The notes: a model not told the origin generated them from the letters alone. A stretch of DNA of 64,000 nucleotides from JACKCR01 sp041390305 (GCA_041390305.1 JAWKQE010000031.1:1-64000), one strand, 5' to 3'. Counted from the first letter of the stretch, positions 29,364 to 38,965 are shown. Translations and numbers: made by a program.

Positions 29364-30254
29364 ATGCTGAGACGGGTGTCCTACATCTTGTGCCTGACGC
29401 TACTTGGTGGAGTCCACGCGACCACGAGCGGGGCGGGAACGGTTGCCGGGGTCGTCCGGAACGGCACGCGCGACGGTGCGGTGGTGCCGTTTGCGACCGT
29501 TGTGGTCGAGTCCACGGCGGTCGGGACGATGTCTCTCGCAGATAGCAGCTTCCGCGTCCCCGATCTCGCTTCCGGTCCGTATCGCCTTCGTTGTTCCGCG
29601 ATCGGCTTTCGGGACGGGGTGATCGTCGATGTGACCGTGGCCGGGGCCGCCGAGGAGACCACCTGGGTGGCACTCGAACTCACTGAGTGGGGTATCACGG
29701 ACGAGGAAGCTGCGGCCGTGTCGATTGGAGCGGATGTTTCCGCTACGTCCCAGGATCTGGAGCTCCGCATCACGTCCGATCGTGGGGCGTACGCCCCTGG
29801 CGACCTCGCGTCCTTCGTGGTGTCCGTGACGAACCGTAGCGATGAAGTCGTTCACCTCCTGGACCTGGGAGAAGACCGACTCCTCATCAGGTGCCCGCGA
29901 TCGGTCCTACAGGTGGAAGGGCCGAGTGAGTGGCAGCGGGACGGAGCCTTGTGTTGGGAGGAGCCCTCTACGGCGAGGAGGTTCGTGGTGTTGCGGCCCG
30001 GCGATGTGCACAGCGTTCCTTTGACGTACGGCTTTGCGCTCGGACCAGCCGGCCGTTACGAAGCGAAGTTCACCTACTCGACCGCGGTGCCCGACGTCAG
30101 GTTCTGGATCCCGGCGTACGCGGAGTCGATCAGTCCCGAGTGGAGCAAGATGCTCAGGCGTGTCCCCCAGGTGACCATGGTGGACTCGGTCACGTTCGAG
30201 GTGAGGGGGGCTGGAGGTGAGCCGCCGCCAGCGTGGGGAAGGAAGCGACGATGA
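29364..30254 (+). CDS. Exported protein with carboxypeptidase-regulatory and BsuPI-like domains
   Basis: A 296-residue secreted protein, signal VSYILCLTLLGGVHATTSG. The first domain is a CarboxypepD_reg beta-sandwich (GTVAGVVRNGTRDGAVVPFA, DLASGPYRLRCSAIGFRDG). The second, SDRGAYAPGDLASFVVSVTN then VVLRPGDVHSVPLTYGFALG, resembles an intracellular-proteinase-inhibitor (BsuPI)-like fold. The function is probably structural or inhibitory; not certain. ATG 29364 is preferred over GTG 29361. It follows the glycosyltransferase stop by four bases and is likely in its operon. Confidence 0.68.
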   Translation: MLRRVSYILCLTLLGGVHATTSGAGTVAGVVRNGTRDGAVVPFATVVVESTAVGTMSLADSSFRVPDLASGPYRLRCSAIGFRDGVIVDVTVAGAAEETTWVALELTEWGITDEEAAAVSIGADVSATSQDLELRITSDRGAYAPGDLASFVVSVTNRSDEVVHLLDLGEDRLLIRCPRSVLQVEGPSEWQRDGALCWEEPSTARRFVVLRPGDVHSVPLTYGFALGPAGRYEAKFTYSTAVPDVRFWIPAYAESISPEWSKMLRRVPQVTMVDSVTFEVRGAGGEPPPAWGRKRR

Positions 30255-30359
30255 GGATCGTGTTCCGGCCGGCGCAACGTCCGCAAGTGTCAGGGGGCGG
30301 AGGGTCCACGGCTAGACGACGTCGTTCGCGAATCGACTCACGATTGCCGCGGGGGAGAG

Positions 30360-30926
30360 CTACTTCTCTAGGATCTCCTTCAGCTTCCGGAGGAGTCCTT
30401 CGTTGGCGGGGATGAAGAATCCCATCAGTTCGTCATAGGCCGGGTCCTTGTGGTACCCGACACCGTAGGACAGGACTCTCGTCGTGCCTTCATCCGGTGT
30501 CTCGAAGACGATCACGTTCATGAGACGGCCCGCGTCCTGCTTCATCACCTCGGGCCACCGCTCCGAGATCTCCGCCTGGAGCGAGAGCACCCGTTCGGGC
30601 ACGTAGTTGACGATGTGCAGGGTATTGGTGCCCGGATCACCGATCTTTGCATCGGCGCCGTAGTGGGTGCGGATCGTTCCCCCGGCCCGCAGGTCCACCT
30701 CGGCGTGTGGTGCTGCCCACGACATCCACCCGGCGCTGGTCGTGTACGCGTCCCAGACGCTGCTGACGGGAGCCTCGATGAGGACTTCCTGTGTCAGCAC
30801 CAGCTCTCCGGCGGCGGTTTCCGTCACCGTGCTCGTGATGGACGAGTCATCGGCCCGGGCCACTCCTGGGATCCACGCCAGAGTGCAGCAGAGGACAGCG
30901 ACGGCGATTCTTCGAGGTGCGCGCAT
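30360..30926 (-). CDS. Exported SRPBCC/AHSA1-like protein
   Basis: A 188-residue protein with signal RIAVAVLCCTLAWIPGVARA. The mature part is a START/SRPBCC fold of the AHSA1 type: LVLTQEVLIEAPVSSVWDAY, TTSAGWMSWAAPHAEVDLRA, GGTIRTHYG, then IVNYVPERVLSLQAEISERW. AHSA1-like domains are usually cytoplasmic hydrophobic-ligand binders; an exported version is less common. ATG 30926 (reverse) follows GGAGCGGAGATCCC; the longer frame adds 15 unlikely residues. It is transcribed against its neighbours. Confidence 0.8.
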   Translation of the reverse strand: MRAPRRIAVAVLCCTLAWIPGVARADDSSITSTVTETAAGELVLTQEVLIEAPVSSVWDAYTTSAGWMSWAAPHAEVDLRAGGTIRTHYGADAKIGDPGTNTLHIVNYVPERVLSLQAEISERWPEVMKQDAGRLMNVIVFETPDEGTTRVLSYGVGYHKDPAYDELMGFFIPANEGLLRKLKEILEK

Positions 30927-31090
30927 GGGATCTCCGCTCCGTTCGATGGGTGTGTGTGAGTAGGGCTCCATGAGAACGGACCCAGTCGACCAGAGTCAAG
31001 CCCTTCGGTCCCATGGAGTGGGTTGCGGGGCACTGATGTCAACCGGATGGGCGTGGTACGATTCTGCTCCGGTGCTCCGAGAGAGGGGAG

Positions 31091-32473
31091 ATGGTGGCAG
31101 ATAGGTTTCGGACTCGGCTGGTGTGGCTCGTCGGCCTTGCCCTCGGGCTGCGTCTGCTCGTCCTGGTGCCGGTGCTCCTCGATCCGACCCTGTCCCAGTT
31201 CCCGGACTCCACCTCGTATTTGGCGCCGGCTCAGAATCTCCTCGCCGATCACGGCTTCTCGCAAGACCTGGCGCCCCCGTTCGAGCCGGACCTGTTCCGG
31301 ACCCCGGTCTATCCATTCTTCCTCGCTACTATATGGAAGGTGACGGGGGAATCTCTCCGGGCCATCGCAGTGGTGCAGGTGATGCTCGATGTCCTCACCT
31401 GTGCTCTCCTCGGGCTCCTGACTCGTCGGCTGTTCGGATCGAGTGCGGGGCTCGTGTCGGCCTTCTTCTACGCAGCGTCCCTGGTCTCGATCGCCCACGT
31501 CGGCCTCATCGCGTCGGAGACGCTCTTCGTTGCGTTGCTCGTCGGGCTCGCGTGGCTGGTCCTGGGTGGCAAGTCGATCGGGCTCCCGAAGGCGCTGGCC
31601 GTCGGAGCGGTATGGGGGCTTCTCACCCTGTGTCGGCCGATCGGCCTCGTCCTCCTGCCCTTGCTCGTGTTGGGTGTGGCGATCCGTTCCAGGCGTAGAC
31701 TGCTCGCTCCGGCGCTCATGACGCTGGTCGGCGTCCTCTCGATCACACCATGGCTCCTCCGGAATCACGAGATCGCGGGTGTCTGGACGCTGGCCTCGGT
31801 GGGGGAGTACAACCTCCTCGCCTACAACGCTGCGAGCGTGGAGGCGGCAAGGCGCGGTGTCTCGCACGCGGAGGCGCGGGAGACGCTGCTGCGCGACGTG
31901 AACGCGCAACTCGTCACCCAAGGCAGGGACGGCATTGGAGACCGGATTCGGGCGTATCGGGAGACGGGACGGGCCATCCTGCTCCGCGATCCGGTGGAGT
32001 CCGCGATCGTTCATCTCCGGTGCGACCTCAACTCCCTCCTTCCGGCGGTGACGGACGTGCTGCAGGTGACCGGAGTCACGGAGGGCGGCAAAGGCACGCT
32101 CTCGGTGCTGAATCAACATGGAGTGTCCCGTGCGATCGATCACTACTTCGGTGACCGTCGCGAACTCCTCCTTCCGCTCGCACCCGGAATCGTCGTGTGG
32201 TTCGGCATGCTCTTCCTGTCCGTGGTCGGAATGGCACTTGCGTGGAGAGATCGGGCCTGGACGGTTCTCCTCGTGGTGGGCGGGAGTGCCCTTCTCCTGC
32301 TCCTCGCTCCCGGGGCGCCGTCGAACCCACGATTCGCGGCGCCGATCGTCCCCGGAGTCGCCTGCTTCGCGGGGTTGGGGACGGTCCGAACGTGGAGGTA
32401 TCTGCAAGAGAGAAGACGGGCCGGGCGGGCCGGGCGACTTGGGCCCGAGATGGAGTCGACGCCGCATGCGTAG
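31091..32473 (+). CDS. GT-C / family 39-type membrane glycosyltransferase
   Basis: A 460-residue polytopic inner-membrane protein. The periplasmic loop after helix 1 reads QFPDSTSYLAPAQNLLADHG and LFRTPVYPFFLATIW, parallel to the DGVDY and DGMEY loops of the proteins at 27992 and 4744. About ten further helices and a final basic cytoplasmic tail follow. The probable donor is an undecaprenyl-phosphate sugar; the acceptor is unknown. ATG 31091 is preceded by GAGAGGGGAG with almost no spacer, which is unusually tight. Confidence 0.78.
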   Translation: MVADRFRTRLVWLVGLALGLRLLVLVPVLLDPTLSQFPDSTSYLAPAQNLLADHGFSQDLAPPFEPDLFRTPVYPFFLATIWKVTGESLRAIAVVQVMLDVLTCALLGLLTRRLFGSSAGLVSAFFYAASLVSIAHVGLIASETLFVALLVGLAWLVLGGKSIGLPKALAVGAVWGLLTLCRPIGLVLLPLLVLGVAIRSRRRLLAPALMTLVGVLSITPWLLRNHEIAGVWTLASVGEYNLLAYNAASVEAARRGVSHAEARETLLRDVNAQLVTQGRDGIGDRIRAYRETGRAILLRDPVESAIVHLRCDLNSLLPAVTDVLQVTGVTEGGKGTLSVLNQHGVSRAIDHYFGDRRELLLPLAPGIVVWFGMLFLSVVGMALAWRDRAWTVLLVVGGSALLLLLAPGAPSNPRFAAPIVPGVACFAGLGTVRTWRYLQERRRAGRAGRLGPEMESTPHA

Positions 32474-32605
32474 GGCGCCGACGATCGTGTTGCCGGCATG
32501 ACCACGCACCGCGGTGAAGGTGTCGACTCCGGCGCCGGCTCCTCCAGCGCCGGAGCCGGAGCGGAAGCGAGCGGAGGAGAGGTCTTCCGTCCCGGACCGA
32601 GGAAC

Positions 32606-33421
32606 ATGGACGAAGAGGAACGGGCGCGCCGACGGATCGTCTTCGACGGAGTGGCCGACATCTACGAGCGCGCCCGCCCCGCCTACCCGGACGCGTTGAT
32701 CACGGACCTGATCGAGACGTGCGCGATCGGTCGGTCGAGTCGCGTCCTCGAGATCGGTTGCGGCCCCGGCCTCCTCACCCTTCCGCTCGCCCGGACCGGG
32801 GCTCACATCGTCGCGGTCGAACTGGGCGCGAACCTGGCGGCGCGGGCAGAACGGCTCCTCGCCGAGTTCCCCGCGGTCCATGTTTGCGTGGCCGACTTCG
32901 ACCGATGGGAACCTCCGCCGGAGCCGTTCGACGTCGTGGTCGCCGCGACCGCGTTTCACTGGCTCGATCCCGCGCATCGAGTGGTTAGATGTGGCCGAGC
33001 GCTTCACCCCGGCGGCACCCTCGCCGTCGTCGATACCTACTGGGGAGTGGGAGCCACCCCCGGCGGGTTCGAGACGGACGTGCAGGAGTGCTACGCGCGA
33101 TGGCATCCCCGCCGTGATCCGAACTTCACGCTGCGGACGTTGCGTGACCTTCCGAGTGCGCGTTCCGATCTGGAAGCCGGGGACTTGGGCGGTGCACCCG
33201 AACTGCGCCGGTACTCCGTGACCCGACAGTACTCGTCCGAACAGTACCGTGGGCTGGTGCAGACCTTCTCGGACATCCTGCGCCTCGATCCGGATCATCG
33301 CGCGGGGTTCGTCGAGTGCGTGGGGAGACTGATCGAGGAACGGTTTGGTGGTTCGATCGACCGGACCGACACGTATGATCTCTGGACGGTTCGGAAAGCC
33401 GTTGGAGGAAGTGATGACTGA
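32606..33421 (+). CDS. SAM-dependent methyltransferase 1 of 3
   Basis: A 271-residue class I enzyme. It begins RRRIVFDGVADIYERARPAY, the usual cap. Motif I is VLEIGCGPGLLTLPLA, motif II HIVAVELGANL, then DVVVAATAFHWLDPAHRVVR and ALHPGGTLAVVDTYWGVG. The acceptor is unknown. An upstream in-frame ATG (32498) would add a low-complexity 36-residue extension; I prefer 32606. The TGA overlaps the next gene by eight bases (ATGACTGA), so translation of the two is coupled. Confidence 0.82.
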   Translation: MDEEERARRRIVFDGVADIYERARPAYPDALITDLIETCAIGRSSRVLEIGCGPGLLTLPLARTGAHIVAVELGANLAARAERLLAEFPAVHVCVADFDRWEPPPEPFDVVVAATAFHWLDPAHRVVRCGRALHPGGTLAVVDTYWGVGATPGGFETDVQECYARWHPRRDPNFTLRTLRDLPSARSDLEAGDLGGAPELRRYSVTRQYSSEQYRGLVQTFSDILRLDPDHRAGFVECVGRLIEERFGGSIDRTDTYDLWTVRKAVGGSDD

Positions 33422-34004
33422 GGCCATCCGCGAGCTGCTGGGAGAACTGGAAGCGTTCGGCCTTCGCAACGACCGTGAGCATGGAGATCGTTCGCGCCGG
33501 ATGCTGAACCTGTCGCCAGACGCCGGTGAGTTTCTCGCCGTGGCCGTGCGCGCCTCGAAGGCGCGGGACGTGCTGGAGATCGGCACCTCGAACGGCTACT
33601 CGACGCTCTGGCTCGTGCTCGGTCTCGGCTCAGGTGGGGGAAACATCGTCACCGTCGACTTCTCGGAGTACAAGGTCGCCATGGCGGCCGAGAACTTTGC
33701 GCGGGCCGGGGTCGGTGGCGTCATCTCGCAGAAGCAGGCGGATGCGGGTGTGTTCCTGGCTGAGTGCGCCGATGCGAGCTTCGACTTCATCTTTCTCGAC
33801 TCGGAACGCACGGAGTACGTTCGTTGGTGGCCGGACGTCCGCCGAGCTCTTCGGCCCGGAGGAACGATCGTCGCCGACAACGCGCTCTCTCATCCGGAGG
33901 AACTGGCGGAGTTCCGCAAGGTCGTCGATGCAGACCCCGCCTTCCTCTCCTGCCTGGTTCCGGTAGGGAAGGGCGAGTACTTCGCGAGCCGGATCGGAGA
34001 GTGA
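33414..34004 (+). CDS. O-methyltransferase-like enzyme 2 of 3
   Basis: A 196-residue enzyme of the class I family that includes catechol-type O-methyltransferases. Motifs are DVLEIGTSNGYSTLWLVLGL (motif I with E-x-G-x-S-x-G), IVTVDFSEYKVAMAAENFAR, FDFIFLDSERTEYVRWWPDV (metal/acidic motif) and LRPGGTIVADNALSHPEEL. The D-N pair in VADNAL matches the divalent-metal site. ATG 33414 overlaps the preceding gene. Confidence 0.82.
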   Translation: MTEAIRELLGELEAFGLRNDREHGDRSRRMLNLSPDAGEFLAVAVRASKARDVLEIGTSNGYSTLWLVLGLGSGGGNIVTVDFSEYKVAMAAENFARAGVGGVISQKQADAGVFLAECADASFDFIFLDSERTEYVRWWPDVRRALRPGGTIVADNALSHPEELAEFRKVVDADPAFLSCLVPVGKGEYFASRIGE

Positions 34005-34007
34005 TCC

Positions 34008-34628
34008 TTGCGCAACCCATGGCTCGACATCTCGCTCTCGGACTACGAAGGCCACATGCTCCTTCCCTCCGTCGGACAGGCGGAGATGCTCTCTCAGCTG
34101 CTCGGGTCCCTCGTCGATGACCACGATCCCGACGCGGTCGCCGTGCTTGGGTGCGCCGGGGGGAACGGGTTCCATCGGATCCCCGAGGACCGGCGGATCG
34201 TCGGCATCGACATCAACCCCGACTTCATCACCGCGGCGGCGGAGCGCTACGCGGCTCTCTACCCGCGACTCGAACTCCACGTCCTCGACATCGACGCGGA
34301 GACGCTGACCATCGAACCGGTATCTCTCGTCTTCGCGGGTCTGCTCTTCGAGTACGTACGCCCGGAGGTGGCCCTCCGCTTCGCGAAGTCGATCTGCCGC
34401 GACGGCGGGGTTCTGGCCGCGGTTCTACAGCTCCCGCTCGAAGGGGGGAGCGTGGTGAGCCCGTCCCCGTTCCGGAGCCTCGAGGTGCTGGCGCCGGCGA
34501 TCCACCTCCTGCCTCCCGAGGCTCTCGAGGCCGCGGCCCAAGCGGAAGGGTTCCACCTCGAGATCAGCCGGACGGTCGAGCTGGCGAGCGGGAAGAGCTT
34601 TGCCCTGCGGGTCTTTCGCCGGGGCTAG
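34008..34628 (+). CDS. Methyltransferase-like protein 3 of 3
   Basis: A 206-residue protein. It has an altered motif I (AVAVLGCAGGNGFHRIP) and motif II (IVGIDINPDFITAAAERYAA), then LHVLDIDAETLTIEPVSLVF, GLLFEYVRPEVAL and FALRVFRRG. The fold is clearly a Rossmann methyltransferase. TTG 34008 is used because GGAGAG lies seven bases upstream and no ATG fits. It starts three bases after the preceding stop and completes a three-methyltransferase operon. Confidence 0.75.
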   Translation: MRNPWLDISLSDYEGHMLLPSVGQAEMLSQLLGSLVDDHDPDAVAVLGCAGGNGFHRIPEDRRIVGIDINPDFITAAAERYAALYPRLELHVLDIDAETLTIEPVSLVFAGLLFEYVRPEVALRFAKSICRDGGVLAAVLQLPLEGGSVVSPSPFRSLEVLAPAIHLLPPEALEAAAQAEGFHLEISRTVELASGKSFALRVFRRG

Positions 34629-34820
34629 GCGCCGGCTCTCCGCGTGGGATCGACACGCGTTGCGCCCAGGGCGTCCCACAGTCGAGTGAGTGAGGTGCCG
34701 GGCCACGACCGTGGTGTGACTTCGTGCTCGTCCACTGCGTGGCGGATCGGCTAACGTTTCCGGAAGCCTTCCGGCGTGGGTCCGCCGGTGCGGCCGCCGT
34801 CTCCAACATGGAGGTCCGCG

Positions 34821-35252
34821 ATGGTCAGCTCCGAACGAAGCGTCTCCGATCTCTTTCATCTGTATGCGTCCGCCGTCCGAAGTCGCGACGTGGACGCTCT
34901 GATGTCGCTCTATCACGGGACCGTACGCGTGTTCGACGCCTGGGGTGTCTGGTCCTACGAGGGCGCCCCTGCGTGGCGCAAGATGGTCGAGCAGTGGTTC
35001 GAGTCGCTGGGCCAGGAGACGGTAGCCGTGCGCTTCGACGACTCACAGGTCGTGTCGGGGGAGGAGTTGGCGTCCGCGACCGCGATCGTCACGTTCGCTG
35101 CCATGTCGCCCGAAGGTGTGCAGCTGCGGGCGATGCAGAACCGACTGACCTGGCTGCTGGCGCGGGAGAACGGCGCCTGGAAGATCGTCCACGAACACAC
35201 CTCGGCGCCGATCGGATTCGAGGACATGAGGGCGATCCTCGAACGGAAGTAG
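34821..35252 (+). CDS. SnoaL/DUF4440-like protein
   Basis: A 143-residue NTF2-fold protein: SDLFHLYASAVRSRDVDALM, SLYHGTVRVFDAWGVWSYEG, then AIVTFAAMSPEGVQLRAMQN and WLLARENGAWKIVHEHTSAP. The last block is the family signature (W-K-I-V-H-E-H-x-S). It probably binds or isomerises a small ligand. ATG 34821 is preceded by ATGGAGGTCCGCG; the longer frame from 34776 is less likely. Confidence 0.83.
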   Translation: MVSSERSVSDLFHLYASAVRSRDVDALMSLYHGTVRVFDAWGVWSYEGAPAWRKMVEQWFESLGQETVAVRFDDSQVVSGEELASATAIVTFAAMSPEGVQLRAMQNRLTWLLARENGAWKIVHEHTSAPIGFEDMRAILERK

Positions 35253-35350
35253 CGCGAGGGAAGACGAAGGGACGTCAGGAGGCCGCGGGTTCCTCCGGGA
35301 GGATCTCCGCCGCGACTCGGGAAGCGGTCCCTCCGCCATCGCGATCCTGT

Positions 35351-38203
35351 CTAGGGAAGCGGTCCCTCCGCCATCCAGATATCCGAGATCAGTTCCTCCG
35401 CGTCGTAGACGATCCAGCGCTCGTCCTGTGAAACGTCGACCGCACTCCACATGCCACCACGTCGGGACAAGGTCGCGACCGGCTGCTCTTCGCCGTCGGT
35501 CGTGTGGACGCGGATGACTCCGATCCGTCCTTCCGGGCCGACCAAGGCGGGCGAGGTCTCGGGCGCCGGTTCTTCCACGCCGACCCGCGTGACGAGGTAG
35601 ACCCATTCGCCGTCCTGTGACCATCCGCATGGCGTGGCCAGGCCCTCATACAGTGTGCGGGACGCGCGCGACTCGAGATCGACGAGAAGCACGCGCGGGC
35701 CCGACAGGCCGTCGGACTCGGTTTCGAGTACGGCGACGCTTCGGCCGTCCGGTGACACTTCCATCTGCCAGAGGTAGTGACGCTGGGGTTCCGGGAAGAG
35801 GGGCGTGATCTCGTGGGTCGCGCGCGCGTACTCGTAGTACGCGTTCGCGTCGCGCGACTGGATCAGGATCTCCGTGCCCGGCGCCCAGGCGATCATCCCG
35901 CCGGACTGGGGTACGGGCAGCGTATCGACGAGTCCGGACTGGATGTCGATGGTGGTGAGCTGCCAGGATCCGTCGGTCACGGAAACGATCGCGATCTCGC
36001 TTCCATCCGGCGACCACGCCGGGACCTCGAACCCACCCGCCTGGTACAGCTTTCTCGAAACCGATCCATCGAGGGACTCGACGAGCAGCTCCGAGGATCG
36101 CGTTTGCGCCTTGCGCGTGAAGGCGAGGAGCCGCCCGTCCGGAGAGAAGCGGGCGACGCCGTGAGAGAGAGAGCCGGTCGTGAAGGGACGGTCGCGAGGT
36201 GGATCGGTGGACAGATCGAGGAGACGGAGGTTCGACTGCGCCGGTCCGACACCGTACACGATCCGGTTGGGCGCGACGCTGAAGTCGCCGGACATGCCGG
36301 GCAGGATCGGGGTCGGATCGGAGCGTCGAGTGCCGTTCCGCGGATCGATCTCGAAGCCGACGAGATCCGAACCCTCTACGAAGTAGAGGAAGTCTCCGTC
36401 GAGTCCCCACCGCATCGCCGTGATGTCCCGACCGTGGTGAAGGGCCCGTGCATCCGTTCCGTCCGTGGCCATGGTCCAGACCGTACGCTCGTCTCCGGCC
36501 GATGTGACGACGCCGAGCCTGTTCCCCAACGGAGACCAATCGATTGCAATGATGATCGACCCGTCGGGAGCGGGCAGGACGGCTGGAGTTGCCGGAGTCT
36601 CTCTGGAAGTGTCGTCCGGCGATTCGATAGAGTCGATCAGGATCGTATCTCTCGCTCCATGCGCCTCGAGAGCCGCGAACGAACGGCCGTCAGGTGACCA
36701 GGCGATGGGGGCCATTCGATTGAACGACTGCGTCGCCATCTCGACCGAGACGAGAGAGGCCGCCCCGGCCGACGTGATGTCCTCCCCGATCGGGAGGATG
36801 TAGGTGCGTCGAGTGGCTTCGGTGCCTGCGTGACCGGCGACGAGAAGGCTCCTGCCGTCGGGCGACCACCGGATCGTGGGCACGGACGCCGTCTCGAACA
36901 CCACTCGCGCCGAGCGATCCTGGAGGTCCGTGACCACGATCTCGTTCCGGGTCGGGAAGATCTCGTTCACGTAGGCGAGTCGCCGTCCGTCTGCCGAGAT
37001 CTCCGGATGGCTGGCTACTCCCGTGAACGTGACCTGGGTTTGCCTGAGCGGACCTGGCGCTTTCACTTCGCGTCCCGAGTGGAGAACGGCCCAGGCTCCG
37101 ACGGCGAGGACCGATACGACTGTAACGGCGAGGCCGACCCAGATGCGGCCACGGCCGCCGACCGTCTCGGTTTCCGAGAAGGAATCCAGGGCGGACTCGA
37201 TCGACGCACGGACCGTCCGCACGGAATCGGGCCGTGCCGACACGTCCGGGCTCGTGCACGCGGCGAGGACCTGGATGAGGCCGGGCGGAATCTTGGTCGC
37301 GACCGCCGCGATCCGCTCCGAGTCGTCGCCTCCGTCGATCGGTTCGTCCACGTCCGGCGGCTGTCCGCTCAGGCACTCGAGCAGGATCCGTCCGAACGCG
37401 AAGATGTCCGCGCGGTGGTCGACCGCTTCGCCGCGCCTCTGCTCCGGACTCATGTATCCCGGGGTTCCGGCAAGGAGGCTGCTTCCGACCGGCCTGTGCT
37501 CGATCCCGTCGGTGTGCGCTTCCTCGATGCCGAGGTCCGCGAGGGACTTCGCGATGCCGAAGTCGAGCAGCTTGATGGTGCCGCTCGGAGTGATCTTGAT
37601 GTTGTACGGCTTGAGATCCCGATGGATGACGCCCTGCCCGTGCGCGGCTTCGAGTGCGATCGCGATCTCACGCGCAACCGCGAGCGACGACTCCGTGGAG
37701 AGGGGCACGCCACTTTTTCGGGCTTCCGACAGACGCTCGGCGAGTGTCGGGCCCTCGACCAGCTCCATCGTGAGAAAGCGCAGTCCGCCCGCGTGTTCGA
37801 GCGAGTAGATCGTCGCGAGGTTCGGATGGTTGAGTGACGCGAGGATGCGTGCTTCCCGCTCGAAGCGGGACGTCCAACCGGAGACCGCGGCCAGGTTGGC
37901 CGGAAGGACCTTGAGCGCGAGTTCCCGCCCCAGACGCTCGTCCCGCGCGCGGTACACGATCCCCATGCTGCCGCGACCGAGCTCGCCGAGGACCGGGTAG
38001 GGTCCGATCTGCTCGGGCACCGTGTCATGAGTCGCCGCCGGTGTGAGCGAGAGGGCGTCGGACTCCTCGTACATGCGGAGGAGCGACTCGACTTCCGTGC
38101 GCAGCGTGTCGTTGCCCGCGCAACGCTCGTCCAACAGTCGACGTCGTTCGTCGCCGTGGAGTTCGAGTGCGTCGTTGAAGATGTCTTCGGTCCGGTCCGT
38201 CAT
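35351..38203 (-). CDS. Transmembrane serine/threonine kinase with WD40/TolB beta-propeller
   Basis: A 950-residue protein. The kinase domain (about residues 68-340) has the glycine loop LGELGRGSMGIVYRARDERL, catalytic Lys98 (ALKVLP), HRDLKPYN at 194-201, DFGIAK at 214-219 and GTPGYMSPEQRRGE. A single transmembrane helix (WVGLAVTVVSVLAVGAWAVL) leads to an exported propeller. This is built from repeats such as HPEISADGRRLAYVNE, IRWSPDGRSLLVAGH, IAWSPDGRSFAAL and PAWSPDGSEIAIV. The propeller probably senses an extracellular ligand. ATG (38203 reverse) overlaps the stop of the sigma-factor gene (ATGA), so the two are co-translated, a common pairing in Acidobacteria, Gemmatimonadetes and relatives. 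The open frame runs further upstream but overlaps the sigma gene. Confidence 0.93.
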   Translation of the reverse strand: MTDRTEDIFNDALELHGDERRRLLDERCAGNDTLRTEVESLLRMYEESDALSLTPAATHDTVPEQIGPYPVLGELGRGSMGIVYRARDERLGRELALKVLPANLAAVSGWTSRFEREARILASLNHPNLATIYSLEHAGGLRFLTMELVEGPTLAERLSEARKSGVPLSTESSLAVAREIAIALEAAHGQGVIHRDLKPYNIKITPSGTIKLLDFGIAKSLADLGIEEAHTDGIEHRPVGSSLLAGTPGYMSPEQRRGEAVDHRADIFAFGRILLECLSGQPPDVDEPIDGGDDSERIAAVATKIPPGLIQVLAACTSPDVSARPDSVRTVRASIESALDSFSETETVGGRGRIWVGLAVTVVSVLAVGAWAVLHSGREVKAPGPLRQTQVTFTGVASHPEISADGRRLAYVNEIFPTRNEIVVTDLQDRSARVVFETASVPTIRWSPDGRSLLVAGHAGTEATRRTYILPIGEDITSAGAASLVSVEMATQSFNRMAPIAWSPDGRSFAALEAHGARDTILIDSIESPDDTSRETPATPAVLPAPDGSIIIAIDWSPLGNRLGVVTSAGDERTVWTMATDGTDARALHHGRDITAMRWGLDGDFLYFVEGSDLVGFEIDPRNGTRRSDPTPILPGMSGDFSVAPNRIVYGVGPAQSNLRLLDLSTDPPRDRPFTTGSLSHGVARFSPDGRLLAFTRKAQTRSSELLVESLDGSVSRKLYQAGGFEVPAWSPDGSEIAIVSVTDGSWQLTTIDIQSGLVDTLPVPQSGGMIAWAPGTEILIQSRDANAYYEYARATHEITPLFPEPQRHYLWQMEVSPDGRSVAVLETESDGLSGPRVLLVDLESRASRTLYEGLATPCGWSQDGEWVYLVTRVGVEEPAPETSPALVGPEGRIGVIRVHTTDGEEQPVATLSRRGGMWSAVDVSQDERWIVYDAEELISDIWMAEGPLP

Positions 38204-38817
38204 GCGCGCGAGGGATGGAGCTTCTTGAGGAGCCAGGCCCGGGCGAAGCGCCAGTCGCGCTCGACCGTGCGACGCGATACGCCGAGCACATCCGCGGCTT
38301 CCGTCGTGGTGAGACCGCCGAAGTAGAGCATCTCGACGATCCCGAGCTTCCGCTCGTCCTCCTGGCCCAGCTCTTCGAGCGCTCGGTCCAGTTCGAGGAG
38401 GTCCAGGGTGGGGAGGGAGTCCGCGTCCGGCATCACGGCCGCCTCGAGGACGATACCTCCGCCCCCGCGCTTCTGTGCCCGCCGCGCCCTCGCGTGATCG
38501 ACGAGCGCGTGTCGCATGGCCCGCGCCGCGATGGCGATCAGGTGCGCGCGGCTCTTCCACGTCACGTCCTGCGTGTCCCTGAGCCTCAGGTAGGCCTCAT
38601 GCGTGAGTGCCGTGGGCTGAAGCGTGTGGCCCGGGCGTTCCTGCTTCACGTAGTTCGCCGCGATCGCCCGGAGCTCCTGGTAGACGATCGGGAGAGCCTT
38701 GTCGAGGTCGACGGTCCCTTCGGTCGTGGCGTGCTCGAAGAGCGAAGAGAGACCGACGGGATCCGGATGGGATGGAGAGTCGCCCGAAGGCGGGGTGGTT
38801 TCGTCGGGACCGGTCAC
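38200..38817 (-). CDS. ECF-type RNA polymerase sigma factor
   Basis: A 205-residue sigma factor of the ECF subfamily paired with serine/threonine kinases. Region 2 is KALPIVYQELRAIAANYVKQ then LQPTALTHEAYLRL and HLIAIAARAMRHALVDHARA. Region 4 is LYFGGLTTTEAADVLGVSRR followed by TVERDWRFARAWLL, a clear helix-turn-helix. The N-terminal 25 residues are disordered. It should direct transcription of a local regulon, perhaps the divergent secreted-protein gene at 39223, with the linked kinase as regulator. No anti-sigma gene is present. Confidence 0.92.
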   Translation of the reverse strand: MTGPDETTPPSGDSPSHPDPVGLSSLFEHATTEGTVDLDKALPIVYQELRAIAANYVKQERPGHTLQPTALTHEAYLRLRDTQDVTWKSRAHLIAIAARAMRHALVDHARARRAQKRGGGGIVLEAAVMPDADSLPTLDLLELDRALEELGQEDERKLGIVEMLYFGGLTTTEAADVLGVSRRTVERDWRFARAWLLKKLHPSRA

Positions 38818-38854
38818 TTCGCCTCCTCGAGGGAGCCGAACGTCGAGCGACGCC

Positions 38855-38965
38855 TCGAGTCAGATGCAGAGACACGCCCGGAGCCGCGCCTCGAGCCACG
38901 TCCCGAGTCAGATTCCGAGCCGAACCTCGAGTCGCGTCCCGAGCCAGATGCCGAGCCGCATCCCG
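38855..38965 (+). repeat. 36-bp imperfect tandem repeat in a divergent intergenic region
   Basis: The 405 bases between the sigma-factor gene and the 39223 gene contain no gene. They hold about two and a half copies of a 36-base unit built from CCTCGAG, CCCGAGYCAGAT and CCGAGCCG. Both divergent promoters should lie here. The only -10-like hexamer I see is TATACC at 39144, without a convincing -35. Confidence 0.55.
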
